A stretch of 64,000 bases of DNA from Brachionus manjavacas (Eukaryota > Rotifera > Eurotatoria > Ploima > Brachionidae). Below the pieces are notes generated by a model. That model was not told the DNA's origin. It did not search any database and was given only the letters and a program-made list of their open reading frames with translations. This document shows, piece after piece, positions 1-11,080 of the stretch; position 1 is the stretch's first letter, and every line of letters begins with the position of its first letter. Both the position numbers and the translations under genes were made by a program. Location of the stretch: the NCBI GenBank assembly GCA_019054805.1, contig JAHQIY010000017.1, positions 1,426,001-1,490,000 of the forward strand, read 5' to 3'.

Positions 1-1676
1 AATTTGAAAAATCAAAAAAAAATTAATCGGTTTTCTGCGAGACTTTGACTCTCTGTTTGTCTGATAGGATAACATTTAATTACTGATTTGAAGTGTCGGA
101 ACTTTTGAACAATAGAATTAATCACCGTTAACTTTTGTAAAACGACTAATTCCTGCTGTGACTCAGGTCATTATTGAACTATGAAAGGTGTTATATAATT
201 GACGTGCTTGTTTAAAAAAATGTGTTTTTCTTCATTTAAAATTTAAAGCTCTTTATCCTTAATTTAGAGACTAGCCTTTGGACAGTTCGTAAAAAAGGGA
301 ATTTTTCTATTTTTTATAAGAAATATTTAAAAAAGTGGCCAAATTCGACCTAAATTTGCCTTATATTTAATAGGTATATTTTGTTCAGTTGATTCCACCT
401 ATAGATTCAATCGGATTTAAAAACGCTTTGTTTGAGATACATCATTTTTTTTGTGAAACAAAACACTCCAAAATATTTTATCACAGAAATAAAAAGATAA
501 TTTGTATTTTCTTATTATCCTTTTAATTAACAAGAAAATTTTTTTCTAATACTGTCAGATTTTTTTTTTAGAGAATGTCATCTGAAAATAGGCTCTTTTT
601 CAAATTATTCAAAAAAATTTTTTTGTCTTTTTTAAATTTTTGAAAATTTAAGTAAATCAATCTTAGAATTTTATTTTATTTACTAATAACAATTTTGAAA
701 ATAAAAAATTTTAAATTTTTTTTGTGATAAAAAAATAATTAATAACATTTAATTCAATTTTTGGATTAAATTTTGTTGTTTTGTAAACCATGGAGTAGTT
801 CTGATAGCTAATCACTCAAGAAATTGATATTGAAAAAATAAAAAAAAATTTAAACTTTTATATTTTATTTTATCAAGAGAAAAGGGTAATAAATGGACAT
901 GTGCGCCCGAAAATAGTCTTCACAAAAAGAACACATTAATAAAATATTGCTTCAAAATGTCAAGGTCAAAGTTTCAAATTTCAATCAAATCGGAAATCAA
1001 ATTTTATCTTTGCGTTTGTCGAATAAACCTTTGTTTAATTAGAAAAAATTTGACATGATCAAAAGCGAGCCTCGGACACAAAATTTGTCTAGCTGTCAAA
1101 TTTCAATCAAAACGACAACGCTTCAAATGATATCACAATCTAATTTCAAATTCAAACTCAATTCAAGCAAATACTTGTTCGAACGGAAAACTAGACAATT
1201 AATATTGTACAAAATTATCTCCTCTCTCTCTCTGTCTCTCCTAAGGATACACAAATTTTTTGAATTGATCGAATTTTTCAATATGTTACTAGATAATTAC
1301 TTGAGAAAACTAGCTTTTAAAACTAATCCAATGCAGTTAAGTTAATGATAAAAATTTCAATTTGGAAATTATCTATTCCCATCGAAGTTGACAACTGGAT
1401 GATTTGTTCTGAACACGGAACACTGGCCTGGGTATAAAACAGTCTAGTTGTCGAACAATACAACATAGAACGAGCGTATGAAACGGTCAGTTTTTAATCT
1501 AGGTTAATGCAGAACACTTAGAAGATCAAAATTAGTTGCCTTTTCCGCAATTAAAATCTCCAGAAATCTAGCTAATGAATCTCTGTTTTTTTGTTGTTGT
1601 TTTTTTTAAAGTCAATGGCACCGGAATTAACTTGAACAGAGTCGAGTGCTTCTTGATGGGATGTAGGATCAGCGCG

Positions 1677-1707
1677 TATATAAACCATTAACTCACTCGC
1701 TTCAGTC
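1677..1707 (+). promoter_or_regulatory. Candidate TATA/initiator core promoter
   Basis: TATATAAA at 1677-1684 is followed by TCAGTC at 1702-1707. The spacing of about 27 bases from the TATA start to the initiator A matches metazoan core promoters. A second TATAAAA lies at 1433-1439. The next gene downstream on this strand is the orphan at 5365, whose first visible exon begins with a splice acceptor at about 5318, so a promoter here would require an intron of about 3.5 kb. Transcription start data are needed to confirm it. Confidence 0.35.
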
Positions 1708-4700
1708 TTTTACATTTGTCCAGATCAATTCGGATGCTCAAAGAGACGATTAAGTGCACATATAGCGCCAATCTAATCAACTATCACGTTTCTCTTCTAA
1801 ATTACTTATTTACTCATGACTTAAAGTTGAAGTGCTTTATCAATTTTGATCTAGATCAGTTGTTATCTGATCGATCAGCAACAAGTCTTTAATTAGTAGT
1901 GTGTGTGAAATATGTCGAATGCCTGTACATTTTTTTTATTTATTTGAAAAAAAATACCAAGAAAATTTTAGCAATGGACTGTGCATAGTTATTAGTAGTT
2001 TAAGTCTAATAGAAGTTCATGATCACATTCAAATAGCATATTAAAATATTAAAGTTTTTTTTATTTATTAGAAATAAATAACTGGAGTTTTTTAATCTAC
2101 ATTTTCAAATTTTCTCTAAATTATCTTCAATTCTGATTAAAATTAAATTTTCGGTTTTAGCGTTCGTCACTGGCATTATCATTACTAATTCTTTACATTC
2201 ATGTCGTCACATCTTCATATTGATTTTTGATAAAATTAATTAAAATCTAACAGCAATCAATTAAAGATTAATTAAGAAAAAAATAATTTTTTTTAAGATA
2301 TTTAATAATGAATCGAACTTTATTTAAAAATATGGTTCGGGTTATACCCTGGCAGTTTGGACTGGATCTCAGTCCTTCCTTTCAGTAAAATGTTTTTTGT
2401 TCATACTTAAACAAAAATATAAATTAATAAAAAGAAAAAAATTAAAAATATAAGGCAAAAAAATGATTAAAGTTAGGATAGAGTACTTTTTAATGAGACA
2501 AAAAATAGTGATTGATTGATTGATTTCTAAAGAATTGAATTTATTTTATTTAGCTGATTTTGGAATATTTGCTGATGATTTGTCTTTTTGCTCAGGAATT
2601 AATTCCCAAAGATAGCTCCTAGTTAATAAAAATTGGTTTTCATATTTTTCGTAATTTTTATTTAAATTTTAAAATAAAAGGATAATGTTCATTTATGAAA
2701 CTCTTTTGACACTCACTTAAAAAATATTAAGAATACATTTTTCGAAAAAAAAAAATTTTTTTGAAGGTCTGAAAATTTATTTATTTACAAAGAAAAATGT
2801 TCCAAGTGTTCATCGCTTTTCTGATCTGATTTTATAAGTTTATGTTGAGGGATTTGAGGATAGCAACAATTTTGGTTTCGAGTTAAAATTAGCACTTTTT
2901 TTAAGTTTATAAAAGTAATGAAAAAATGTCTTTTTAAAGACTCGGGGCAACATAACCCTTTGGTGCATTATTTTGATGCAAGTCTTGACTTGTGCATGTA
3001 TTTAAATAAGTTGTTGACTAGAGAGTCACGTGAGAGTTGAGTGCAGGGAAGCAGGGCCCTAATTGGGGCTTGAGCTTGTTTGTTTAATATTCGAGACGGG
3101 ATGCATAATTTCAAAAGTCTATTATGTGCTTTGTTCTATTCAAACATGACCGAGTATGACCCAAATTGGGACTCGATTGATTGAAAGGTATATTGTTAAT
3201 TCATTTGAATGAGAGCGATTAAGCAGACAAGAGAAAAAATAAAAAAAAAAAAAAATTTTTTCTAATAAAATTAGTTTATTTAATTGTGTAAAAACAATAA
3301 ATAAGCTTTGTACAAACAAAGCTGGAGCAGATCGCTTTAAAAAACATAATCGGGCTATTTGGCTTAAATATTAATTTTTTTCCAATCAATCAAATTTGAG
3401 TTGGTCTATTCATATTAATTTTTCTAAAACGTCAGACAGATGCTTGTCCGATCCATTGAACAAACATTCCGATCCTTTGTGCAAACAGTGCTTGTTTGAA
3501 CATGCATTGATGATAGGCCAGAGCAATTGTATCACTAAAACCACTTGTCAATTGATCTCTAATTGAGTTTGATAGATAAAAGCGAGAAAATGTGCTTGGC
3601 AAGCAAATATTTGCGAGCAACCTTTCATAAACAGAATGGCTTAAGCCCGAGGAAATTAATCTACAGATTAAAGAAATGATTTAAATCAGGGTGTTGTAAA
3701 GTTAGTATTATTAGTTTAAGAACGCTTTGATCCATTTTAGGTATGCGTTTTGGGGCTCGTAAAATTTTTCCTCTTTCTCACAGAGCTAAAATCCATGTTC
3801 ATTTAGCGCTATTTTTTTTCATACAAACAACATAATAAACAAAAAAGTGCATTGTAAAAATCTAATTTAACTAGGCGTTCTAAAATTTTTTTCCAACAGC
3901 TCCAACAAAAAAATCGAAATTCTCTAATATCGGACTTGTGTTTTCTCTTTTTTTCTTAAGACTTCTTTTAATCAAAATAGAACGACACAATTCTTTTTTC
4001 CTAAAAGCTAGAAATTAATTCAAAAAGTGCTACGAAATTGGTTGAATTTTATTTACACTAGTATTACTGTGGAATCATTGCAGCAACTAGATTTCAGTTT
4101 TGTTGATTTTGTCAAAAAGTGCAACATACTTTTTTGCATCAGCAGAACATTGATGAATTTTGTTTAAAGCAAAACTCTTAAATCATTAATATTTTAAATT
4201 AGTTTTCTTGTTTCAAATAGTCTGCCTAATTGAGTCACTGACTTGGAGGGACAATTATTAATAATCTTGTTGAATTAAAAAATTAAAATTTTTCTCATAT
4301 ATTTATTTAGAAACTATCTAATTTTTTGTCTCATTTTTTTTTATAACTTTATTGTGGAACATAAAAAATCTTGGATTTACTGAGTTGAGTTTAATCCAGA
4401 CCAGGGTTCAGCCGTGCAAAGGATTGTTTCTCTGATAAAAGAAAGAGTGGCCTTCACAAAAGTGACTCAAATTGAAGACTTTTTTTCTCATTTGATTGAA
4501 GATCAATTTCATTGTTGAATTGATCTCTAAACATGAACTGACAACAAGGGTCTACCAGATGGATATATTGTTTCTTGCCAATTCTTATGAGTAATTAGTA
4601 TTCGAATATTCGAGTGTCCTTTAATAGTGAGTGCTAAATTGTCGCGCTCGAACACCAATTCGAATACATTATTCAATTCATGTGTATGCCTAGATATCTA

Positions 4701-4805
4701 TTTCGCTTTATTTAAGAGACATTGTGGTCTGTCCGAAACATATAAGAAGCTTGTTTAGAGTTGCACTCTAAATCCAAAAATATTTTGTTAAATTATATTT
4801 CAAAT

Positions 4806-5290
4806 TTTTGTACCTCAGAATGAAAAAATAAATTAAAAGTAAAATAAGTTCAAATAAAATTTAAAAATACATAAAAATAGACAGATAAATTGAATAAAGT
4901 AATAATGGCATGTTTCAGTATTTTCATTTTTTTTTTATTTTTTTTATTTTATTTTTTTTTAATTTTATTTAAATTTTTTCACATTTTTTTTTTCATTTAG
5001 ATTATTTTTCAATTTTTTACTTAAGAATGAGAAAAAAACTAAAAGTAAAATAAGTTAAATTAAAATTTAAAAATAGGCAAATGTAGACAGATAAATTGAA
5101 TTAAGTAAGAATGGCATTTGTCAGTATTTTTCAATTTCATTCAATTTTTCCCTTTTTTCCATTTTTTTCAATTATTTTTTTCTTTAAAATTTTTTTTTAA
5201 ATTATTTTTCAATTTTTTACTTTAGACTGAAAAAAAAATTAAAAGTAAAAAAAGTTAAATAGACAAAATAATTGAATTAAGAAAGAATGG
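4806..5290. repeat. Imperfect tandem repeat, about 200-base unit, three copies
   Basis: Three successive copies share the same order of blocks: AGAATGA or AGACTGA, an AAAAGTAAAA tract, then AGACAGATAAATTGAAT (or a decayed form), then an AATGGCAT block. The AGACAGATAAAT block sits at 4879 and 5085, with a decayed form at 5261, giving spacings of about 206 and 176 bases. The third copy has an internal deletion. The array ends just before the splice acceptor that opens the exon of the orphan gene. Confidence 0.7.
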
Positions 5291-5364
5291 CATGTGTTAA
5301 ATTTTGTTTCCATTTAGATTAAAATCACAAATGTCATTTATGTGAGAGGAGCTGGGGCAACACA

Positions 5365-6555
5365 ATGAATGTAAAAGTATCCAAGAGGCCTAACCAAAGC
5401 AATTGTAGCACCAGCGGCTACTCGAGTCAAATAAGCGATTTGTCCTGCGATGCCAAAAGATCGCTCAGCCTATCGAGTGTGTGTCTGAGCGAGCCCAAGA
5501 TCATACGAACATCGACGCCGTCAAATTTAGTCTCCACTCTCCAAATTGGATCACTGTCCACAATTTCCTCTATCCAAAAAGCCGAGTCGGCCAAGACCGG
5601 CATCATCTCGTCCCTGATAAAATTCTTTCTTAATCTCTTCTCTTGTTTTAATTATTTCAAACACTCAAACGAATCTTCTGAGCTCAGCTTTGAGAACAAC
5701 ATGCCCAAAATAGTGCTCAGGCACCAAAAGCTAAGTGCGCCGGTTCGACAGCAGGCAGCTTCTGGACCGGAGCACACGTGTCAAGTGAAGACAAAAATTA
5801 GACAAAATAGTTTTATTTCATCTACGCCCAACAGGCCCAGCTACAATTCATTTTTGTTCATTGACGAAAAGGAAATCTATGACAACATGCAGTCTATTGA
5901 GTCTAGTCAAACCTCATTTAACAAAGCCAAGTACACAGTTAACACAGAAATATCCACTACCTCGATCGCACAAGACAAGATCAAATCACTTCCGCTGCTG
6001 AGCTCGTCGCCACTCTATGCAAACAATTTGATCAGCTCACAGTCCATTTCTTCGTCTGTACTGAGCTCGTCGTCGGCAGCGGCCTCATCCGGTCTGCAGA
6101 CCTCATCAAGCTCGTTCAGAAAATACACCGATCCGATTTATTCGAGCAATTTCAAGAAATGTTTTCAGTCGGAGTGCCTGAACACCGAACGGCCTGTGGT
6201 GCCCGTGTACGAAGACTATTTGTGTGACAAGGAGGTCGAGTCGTATTTCGAAAATCCAGACTACTTTGATTGCTACTCAAATGAGATTTTGATAGTGAAG
6301 AGCGCAGGCAAAATTTACACTCAAAATTTTGCATGCTACGATGGCCATTGTGCTTACAAGCCCAAGTGCGCCAAAGCGAACAATTATTTGTATTTGAGTA
6401 GCGAACACAAATGCAAGTCGGCGTCGACGTCGTCAGGAATAGTGTCCGGCGCGACTTCGGCCTCAATTTCAACCCTATCTTCAATCAAATCAAATAGTAG
6501 TATTATGAACTATGGTGGGGTGATCAGGCAATACAAAGGTGAATCATATTGTTGA
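5365..6555 (+). CDS. Ser-rich protein of unknown function
   Basis: Open frame of 396 residues, GC-richer and less repetitive than its surroundings, which supports real coding. A splice acceptor (CATTTAG) ends at about 5318, so the ATG at 5365 lies in an exon with 5' leader. The protein is Ser/Thr-rich with a long serine tract near residues 220-255. A hydrophobic patch lies near residues 79-98, too internal to be a signal peptide. A Cys/Tyr-rich C-terminal third (residues about 265-350) contains many acidic and aromatic residues. I recognise no domain. Near the end, AAAG/GTGAAT could be a splice donor, so the true C-terminus may lie in a later exon. It may be lineage-specific. The function is unknown. 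Confidence 0.6.
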   Translation: MNVKVSKRPNQSNCSTSGYSSQISDLSCDAKRSLSLSSVCLSEPKIIRTSTPSNLVSTLQIGSLSTISSIQKAESAKTGIISSLIKFFLNLFSCFNYFKHSNESSELSFENNMPKIVLRHQKLSAPVRQQAASGPEHTCQVKTKIRQNSFISSTPNRPSYNSFLFIDEKEIYDNMQSIESSQTSFNKAKYTVNTEISTTSIAQDKIKSLPLLSSSPLYANNLISSQSISSSVLSSSSAAASSGLQTSSSSFRKYTDPIYSSNFKKCFQSECLNTERPVVPVYEDYLCDKEVESYFENPDYFDCYSNEILIVKSAGKIYTQNFACYDGHCAYKPKCAKANNYLYLSSEHKCKSASTSSGIVSGATSASISTLSSIKSNSSIMNYGGVIRQYKGESYC

Positions 6556-6559
6556 TTAT

Positions 6560-7041
6560 CAACATAATTTAATCATACATGTTAATACTTCCATTTTTAA
6601 TAATTATTTTGATATTTTAATAAAATTTAAAAGAAAAAAATGAAATATTTTCACCAATTTTGTCAGATGGGGGAGCAATTTTTTGTTTCAGTACTTTAAA
6701 CATTTAGATTTTAGTCCTAATTACTAAATCCGCTCACTTGTTTATTTCTAACTTGCGAGTAAGTCTATGCAATTGACACAAATTTGTCGGAAAAAAATCA
6801 ATATTTTAAAATTTATATTAACTTCTAAGATTACAATATTTGTTTATTTAAAAAAGCATTATAAAAATTTTGTTCCAAATAAATCTATGAAGTACTAGAT
6901 CTTACTGCTATAGCTGTACGTTACTACGCTACAGCTTGTGGATAAGATTCACGCAGTTATACTACTATTACTAAATAAAAAATACAGTAATGCTGTGACA
7001 CATGGCTTTCCTCCATTTGTATGTTTGGAGTTTTGGATACG
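6560..7041. other. Short intergenic stretch
   Basis: AT-rich sequence after the orphan gene. AATAAA-like motifs near 6620 could serve as its polyadenylation signal. Nothing else is recognisable until the retrotransposon fragment that follows. Confidence 0.4.
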
Positions 7042-7265
7042 AGGTTTGTTAGGCCACATCTTGAATACGATGTAAGTGTCTGGAACCCTTCAACAAAAGC
7101 TAACATAAACAATATTGAAAGAGACCAAAGAAGAGCGACAAAACTGGTCAAATTTATTTAAATTAGGAATTAAGATTTGATAAGTTTGGAAGACCGTGGA
7201 ACGAGAGGAGACTTTATTCAGATGTTTAAAATAGTAAAACTGTTCATTAGAGTGAACTTGTCTTC
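7042..7265 (+). mobile_element. Decayed non-LTR retrotransposon, C-terminal part of reverse transcriptase ORF
   Basis: Translation gives RFVRPHLEYDVSVWNPS, then an Arg-rich ERDQRRATKLVK segment. After a stop and frameshift comes a LEDRGTRGDFIQMFKIVK-like segment. This order (VRPxLEYxxxVWNP, IExxQRRATK, RRxRGDxIxMFK) is the hallmark of the region after the RT fingers and palm in CR1/Jockey-type LINEs. The same motifs appear in the better-preserved element at 41581-43005. It is a pseudogene fragment with no functional frame. Confidence 0.8.
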
Positions 7266-7331
7266 ATGTCTAAATAGAAAGAATAGATAAAAAGACTGCC
7301 TAAGCTCCTTGGATCTGAATTCCCAAAAAAA

Positions 7332-7460
7332 ATGCAACTTTGAATGCTGCTCTATGTTGCATTTACAGAACTAAGTTTAAACTTTTAGGAAAAAAGTTAT
7401 TCAATTTTTTTACATTGTATTTTTGTTCTTTTTTTCATTTTGTACTGAATTTCACAAAAA
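7332..7460 (-). repeat. Dispersed LINE-derived repeat, copy 1
   Basis: About 125 bases from TGCAACTTTGAATG to TGTACTGAATTTCACAAAA. It is nearly identical to the reverse complement of 10690-10850 and similar in the same orientation to 10945-11080. The minus strand of the related third copy continues from a reverse-transcriptase fragment (a VKFSTK-like stretch), so this is probably part of a decayed LINE whose sense strand here is minus. Confidence 0.7.
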
Positions 7461-7880
7461 AATTTGCCATTATAAACATATAATATTGAAAATTTTATTA
7501 AAAATTGCAAATTTTTCTAACGAGAAATTTTTCAAAAAATTTTACCGAAATTTACGTAAATTTTAGTAGAATATAACACAAGTGAAATGAAAAAATTTTC
7601 CTCAGTTTCAAAGGATCATTTTAGACCATTGGTAAATAAATTTATGGTCCTTAATCACTTTATTTTAAGCGTAGAAGTCCACAATGGGTCTCTTTTGAAA
7701 TAAAATAATTAAAAGAAGGAGGTTGGTTAAACAATTTAAAAAAGCATTTAAACATGATGAAAATTTCACGTTATTTTCCTTTTTTAATAAAAAAAAATGT
7801 TTAGATTTTGATTAGAAAAATTCTCATATTTTGAAATTTTACTATTTTTTACCATTTTTAACCTTTATTAATTTTTTTTC

Positions 7881-8170
7881 TTATTCACTCCTTGTGGAAC
7901 ATAGGGTCATTACTTTTGATTTCCACTCAAGTCTATCTTTTGCCTTTACCCTTGCTTCTCCCCATGTCATTCCCATTTCGACGAGTTCTTTCGTGATTGT
8001 TGACCTCCATGTTACTGCTGGTCGTCCTACCTTACGTCGCCCTTGATGTGTCCATTGAAGGGCTCTTTTTGGTATCCGTGTTTCTTTCATTTTAAGTACA
8101 TGCCCGAGCCATTGCAGTCTTTTGTTCTTAATGCATTGACTCAATGTATAGGTCAGCTAAGACAATGTCT
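7881..8170 (-). mobile_element. Non-LTR retrotransposon remnant, C-terminal tail of RT ORF
   Basis: The minus-strand frame contains KRLQWLGHVLKM, then PKRALQWTHQGRRKVGRPAV, a TWRSTITKEL segment, and ends CSTRSE-stop. This is the conserved C-terminal tail found after the reverse transcriptase in many invertebrate RTE-type LINEs, often mis-annotated as craniofacial development protein 2-like. The frame is open for 87 codons and ends at the usual place. Upstream, near 8155, a stop breaks it. Only the 3' part of an element remains. Confidence 0.8.
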
Positions 8171-9831
8171 CAGGCCAGTGTATCCCGAGAACTCTCCGCA
8201 GGCTTCCCGTGTGGAAGGTTGTCGAGTTTATGGTGTAATAGTTCGATCAGCCGCTTTAAAAAGTGAAGTAAGCAAAAGGCTGATGGCTCGAACCCTCCTG
8301 GAGGAATTCGAAGTATATTTTTTGAAGAAAAATTTGCAATTTTTAAAAAAATATTAGTTTTTTAAACAAAACCTCAAAATTCCGAAATATTGAAGAGTCT
8401 TCGATATTTTGGACATTTTTTTTTAAACAACAATTAACGTTAAATATTGAAATTTTACTTTGTTTTACGTAAAAAAAAGGAAAATTTATAGTTTTTACTT
8501 TTGAAAATTTAAAAAAATTTACAATATTCTAAGTTAGATAAGGTTGAATACAAAATACTACAAGAACTAAAAACTAAATAAATGTTTATTATTTTTTGAA
8601 CCCAAAACCCTTCTCAAGATTATTTTTTGAATAATTGAATAAAGCTAGTTGTTGAAAATATTCAATTGTATCCTTGACAGCATTTGAAACAGTTACAAAA
8701 TCTGGTGCTTTTCAATGATTCCAATGATGAATTGTCGGATATATAAATGGCCCCACGTATTTCTCTTTCTTTCATTTACAAATGAATAGTTTTTTTGTAA
8801 CCTTTTTTCACCATCATTTGCTATAACAATTTTATTATCTAATATCAAAAATTTTGACTAACATTGTAATTTTTCTGCGCTTATTGGTATCGGCTGATAA
8901 CCAAAATTAATGAATCCAGAGTTGATTGGCTTTCTATACAAGCAGTAGGCTCAGTCTTGCATTTGGCAATCACTGGACAGTCTCTATTTTGGCGAAAAAA
9001 AACTAGAAGAAAAAGATGCCAGACAAAATTTATTAACCAAAAAAAGCATAGGCATTAAAAAGTTTCAAAGAAGTACTTCTCTGAATCAAGCTCTAGGGAT
9101 TGAAAATATTTAAAAACGTAAATACAAATTATTCTTTTAAAGTCAAATTATAAACAATGAAACATGCAAGAACCTTTTTTTTGGTATCTAAGAAAATACT
9201 GCAATAAGTTTGACAGCCAAAACACGTCATAATGACACTAATCAAAGTAAACATGAGCCAGAATATAATTTTATTTTACTTATATGATCAATTAAATGAT
9301 TTACTTGATGTAAAAGATAATTTAATTGAATTCTATTTTATGAATTTTTTATTTTTGTATTAATTTAATATTTTTTTTTGTCTATGGGGCGATGAATTTA
9401 AATAAATTTAAATAAATAAATAGTAAAAAAATAGAAATAATTATAAAACACAAAACGATCATTGTAAATTTTTAATTATTTATTTATCTTTATATCGGTT
9501 AAAGGCTATACTTATTTAAAGATCCTTCTTATAAAAAATGAATAATCAAAAATGAAAAAAAAATAAAAAAAAGTTAATTGTAAAAGAGAAAAGATAAATT
9601 AGATAAATTGAAATGAGAAATTACCCAGTCCCGACTTAAAATATCTCACATTCAAATCAAATTCAGTCTGTTGGTAGTTTACGGGTGAAGACAAAGTTAC
9701 CAGAATTTTTTCAAAAGATCATGACTAAATACTAAATCCAAGTATTTTAAAAAGAGAATCCAAAGCTTTTCAAAGATTATTTTTAAAATTTTTTTTATTA
9801 TATTATTTCTTCGAATATTGTCAATCCGACT
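8171..9831. other. Intergenic DNA with one GC-richer unexplained island
   Basis: The stretch at about 8171-8310 has normal base complexity and stands out from the AT-rich neighbourhood, but I could not assign it to a protein or RNA. It includes a GGTTCGAGCC B-box-like motif on the minus strand near 8290. It may belong to the adjacent retrotransposon. From 8320 to 9831 the DNA is AT-rich with no feature I can support. Confidence 0.4.
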
Positions 9832-10010
9832 TTAGACATCTTCCGTTCGGGTCTGTTTTGATGCTAGGCTTATTTCACACAGACATTTTAGTATCCTGAG
9901 CCTCAATTGATGAAGTCATTTCGCTTCATAGCCATCCTCGTAGACTTTCCATTTCAATGTTGACCAAAAATCTTCAATAAATCGAGCTTTTCGTTGAGCT
10001 GAATGATACT
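9832..10010 (-). pseudogene. Tc1/mariner transposase C-terminal remnant
   Basis: The minus strand reads AQRKARFIEDFWSTLKWKVY, then EDGYEAK, an in-frame stop, then LRLRILKCLCEI. This matches the end of the DDE domain of Tc1-like transposases, where the third acidic residue lies in the (P)IExFWxxLKxxVY block followed by an RIxxCLxEI helix. The internal TGA and the lack of the upstream catalytic part show that it is dead. Terminal inverted repeats were not found. Confidence 0.75.
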
Positions 10011-10689
10011 TATTGATTAAGGAAAGCTTTGTCTTTACTCGTAAATTTAAAGTTGTTTAAGTTTAAGGTAGAGGGAGTATCATTTTTTAGATTTAGAATA
10101 GACCGAACTGCCCTATTCTTTTGATATTAGTTTCTGAAAATGAGATATGACAGTAGAAAGTATAATTCTAAATAATTTTAAAAAGTTTCCCTAAAGTTTT
10201 ATAATTTGGAACAAATATTTTGTTTGACAAAATCTTAATTAAAATTGGACTTGAATTAAATCGTTCTTTAATTTCATTTAAAGTCGAATTAAAATTTAAA
10301 AAAACTAGAACCAAAAAACTTTATCCTCTTTGTCTCTTGATTTTATTTCCATAAATTAACAGAATTATCTTTATTATATTCAGAAATGACCAGTTAACGA
10401 CACTTTTCAACTGATATCTTCATTTTTCCACTTTCAAAGCCAGCTATCTATTTCTTCCAAGTATTTAATGATCTCATTTTGTAGATTTCCCTGTTTCTTG
10501 TAATTAAAAAAGTGAAAAGGTCGTCAGCCTAAAGAAGGAGGTAGTAATAATAATTTTTTTTTTTTTTAATTTATTTATTAATAATAACGAATCTCTTTAT
10601 CAAATAAACTTTACAATAAAGGACTAAATACTGAGCCTTGTGTCATGCCTCATATCATTGGAAATTCTTCGCTAATATGAAATTTTACA

Positions 10690-10850
10690 TTTACTTTGAA
10701 TTTCCTGGTTTTGTGAAATTCAGTACAAAATGAAAAAAAGAACAGAAAAAATGTAAAAAAATTGAATAACTTTTTTTCTAAAGGTTTAAACTTAGTTCTG
10801 TAAATGCAACATAGTGCAATTTTCAAAGTTGCATCAAAAATCAAAGCCTG
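10690..10850 (+). repeat. Dispersed LINE-derived repeat, copy 2 (inverted)
   Basis: Reverse complement matches copy 1 (7332-7460) almost base for base over about 125 bases. With copy 3 at 10945-11080 it forms an inverted pair separated by roughly 95 bases, so the two could fold into a long imperfect hairpin. Confidence 0.75.
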
Positions 10851-10944
10851 CTAAATTTGCAGAGTTATGCAGAAATTATATTTCAATATGATCGAGCGTG
10901 GTGCATCTTGCAGAGATTCTGCACACCATTAGCAGACTTTTACA

Positions 10945-11080
10945 GTTGATGCAACTTTGAATGTTGCACCATGCTGAATTTACAGAATTTATTTTTAAAT
11001 TTTAGATAAAAAGTCATTAAATTTTTTAATACTTTGTTCTGTTCTTTTGTACTGAACTTCACAAAACCGAATTTCCTAGA
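10945..11080 (-). repeat. Dispersed LINE-derived repeat, copy 3
   Basis: Same orientation as copy 1 and more diverged (it starts GATGCAACTTTGAATGTTGC and ends GTACTGAACTTCACAAAACC). On the minus strand it continues directly from the reverse-transcriptase fragment at 11080-11585, which identifies the repeat family as LINE-derived. Confidence 0.65.

Larger units (their letters stand above)
1..5317. other. Gene-poor AT-rich region
   Basis: No supportable coding exon was found in this 5.3 kb. Short open frames are present but show no recognisable protein and have the composition of AT-rich noise. Two TATA-like elements (about 1433 and 1677) and a more complex, less AT-rich patch at about 2930-3220, which includes a CACGTG E-box near 3026, are the only stretches that stand out. 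The region probably holds upstream exons and control DNA of the orphan gene that starts at 5365, but this is inference. Confidence 0.5.

Noticed and set aside
1055..1345. 96-codon plus-strand open frame
   Set aside because: Low-complexity, AT-driven composition, no recognisable motif, and no splice context.
3432..3620. 62-codon minus-strand open frame of fairly normal composition
   Set aside because: Too short, no homologous motif and no neighbouring exon signals in phase.
6152..6484. 110-codon minus-strand frame within the orphan gene
   Set aside because: Shadow of the plus-strand orphan CDS. The plus frame is longer, has an acceptor before its ATG and consistent codon use.
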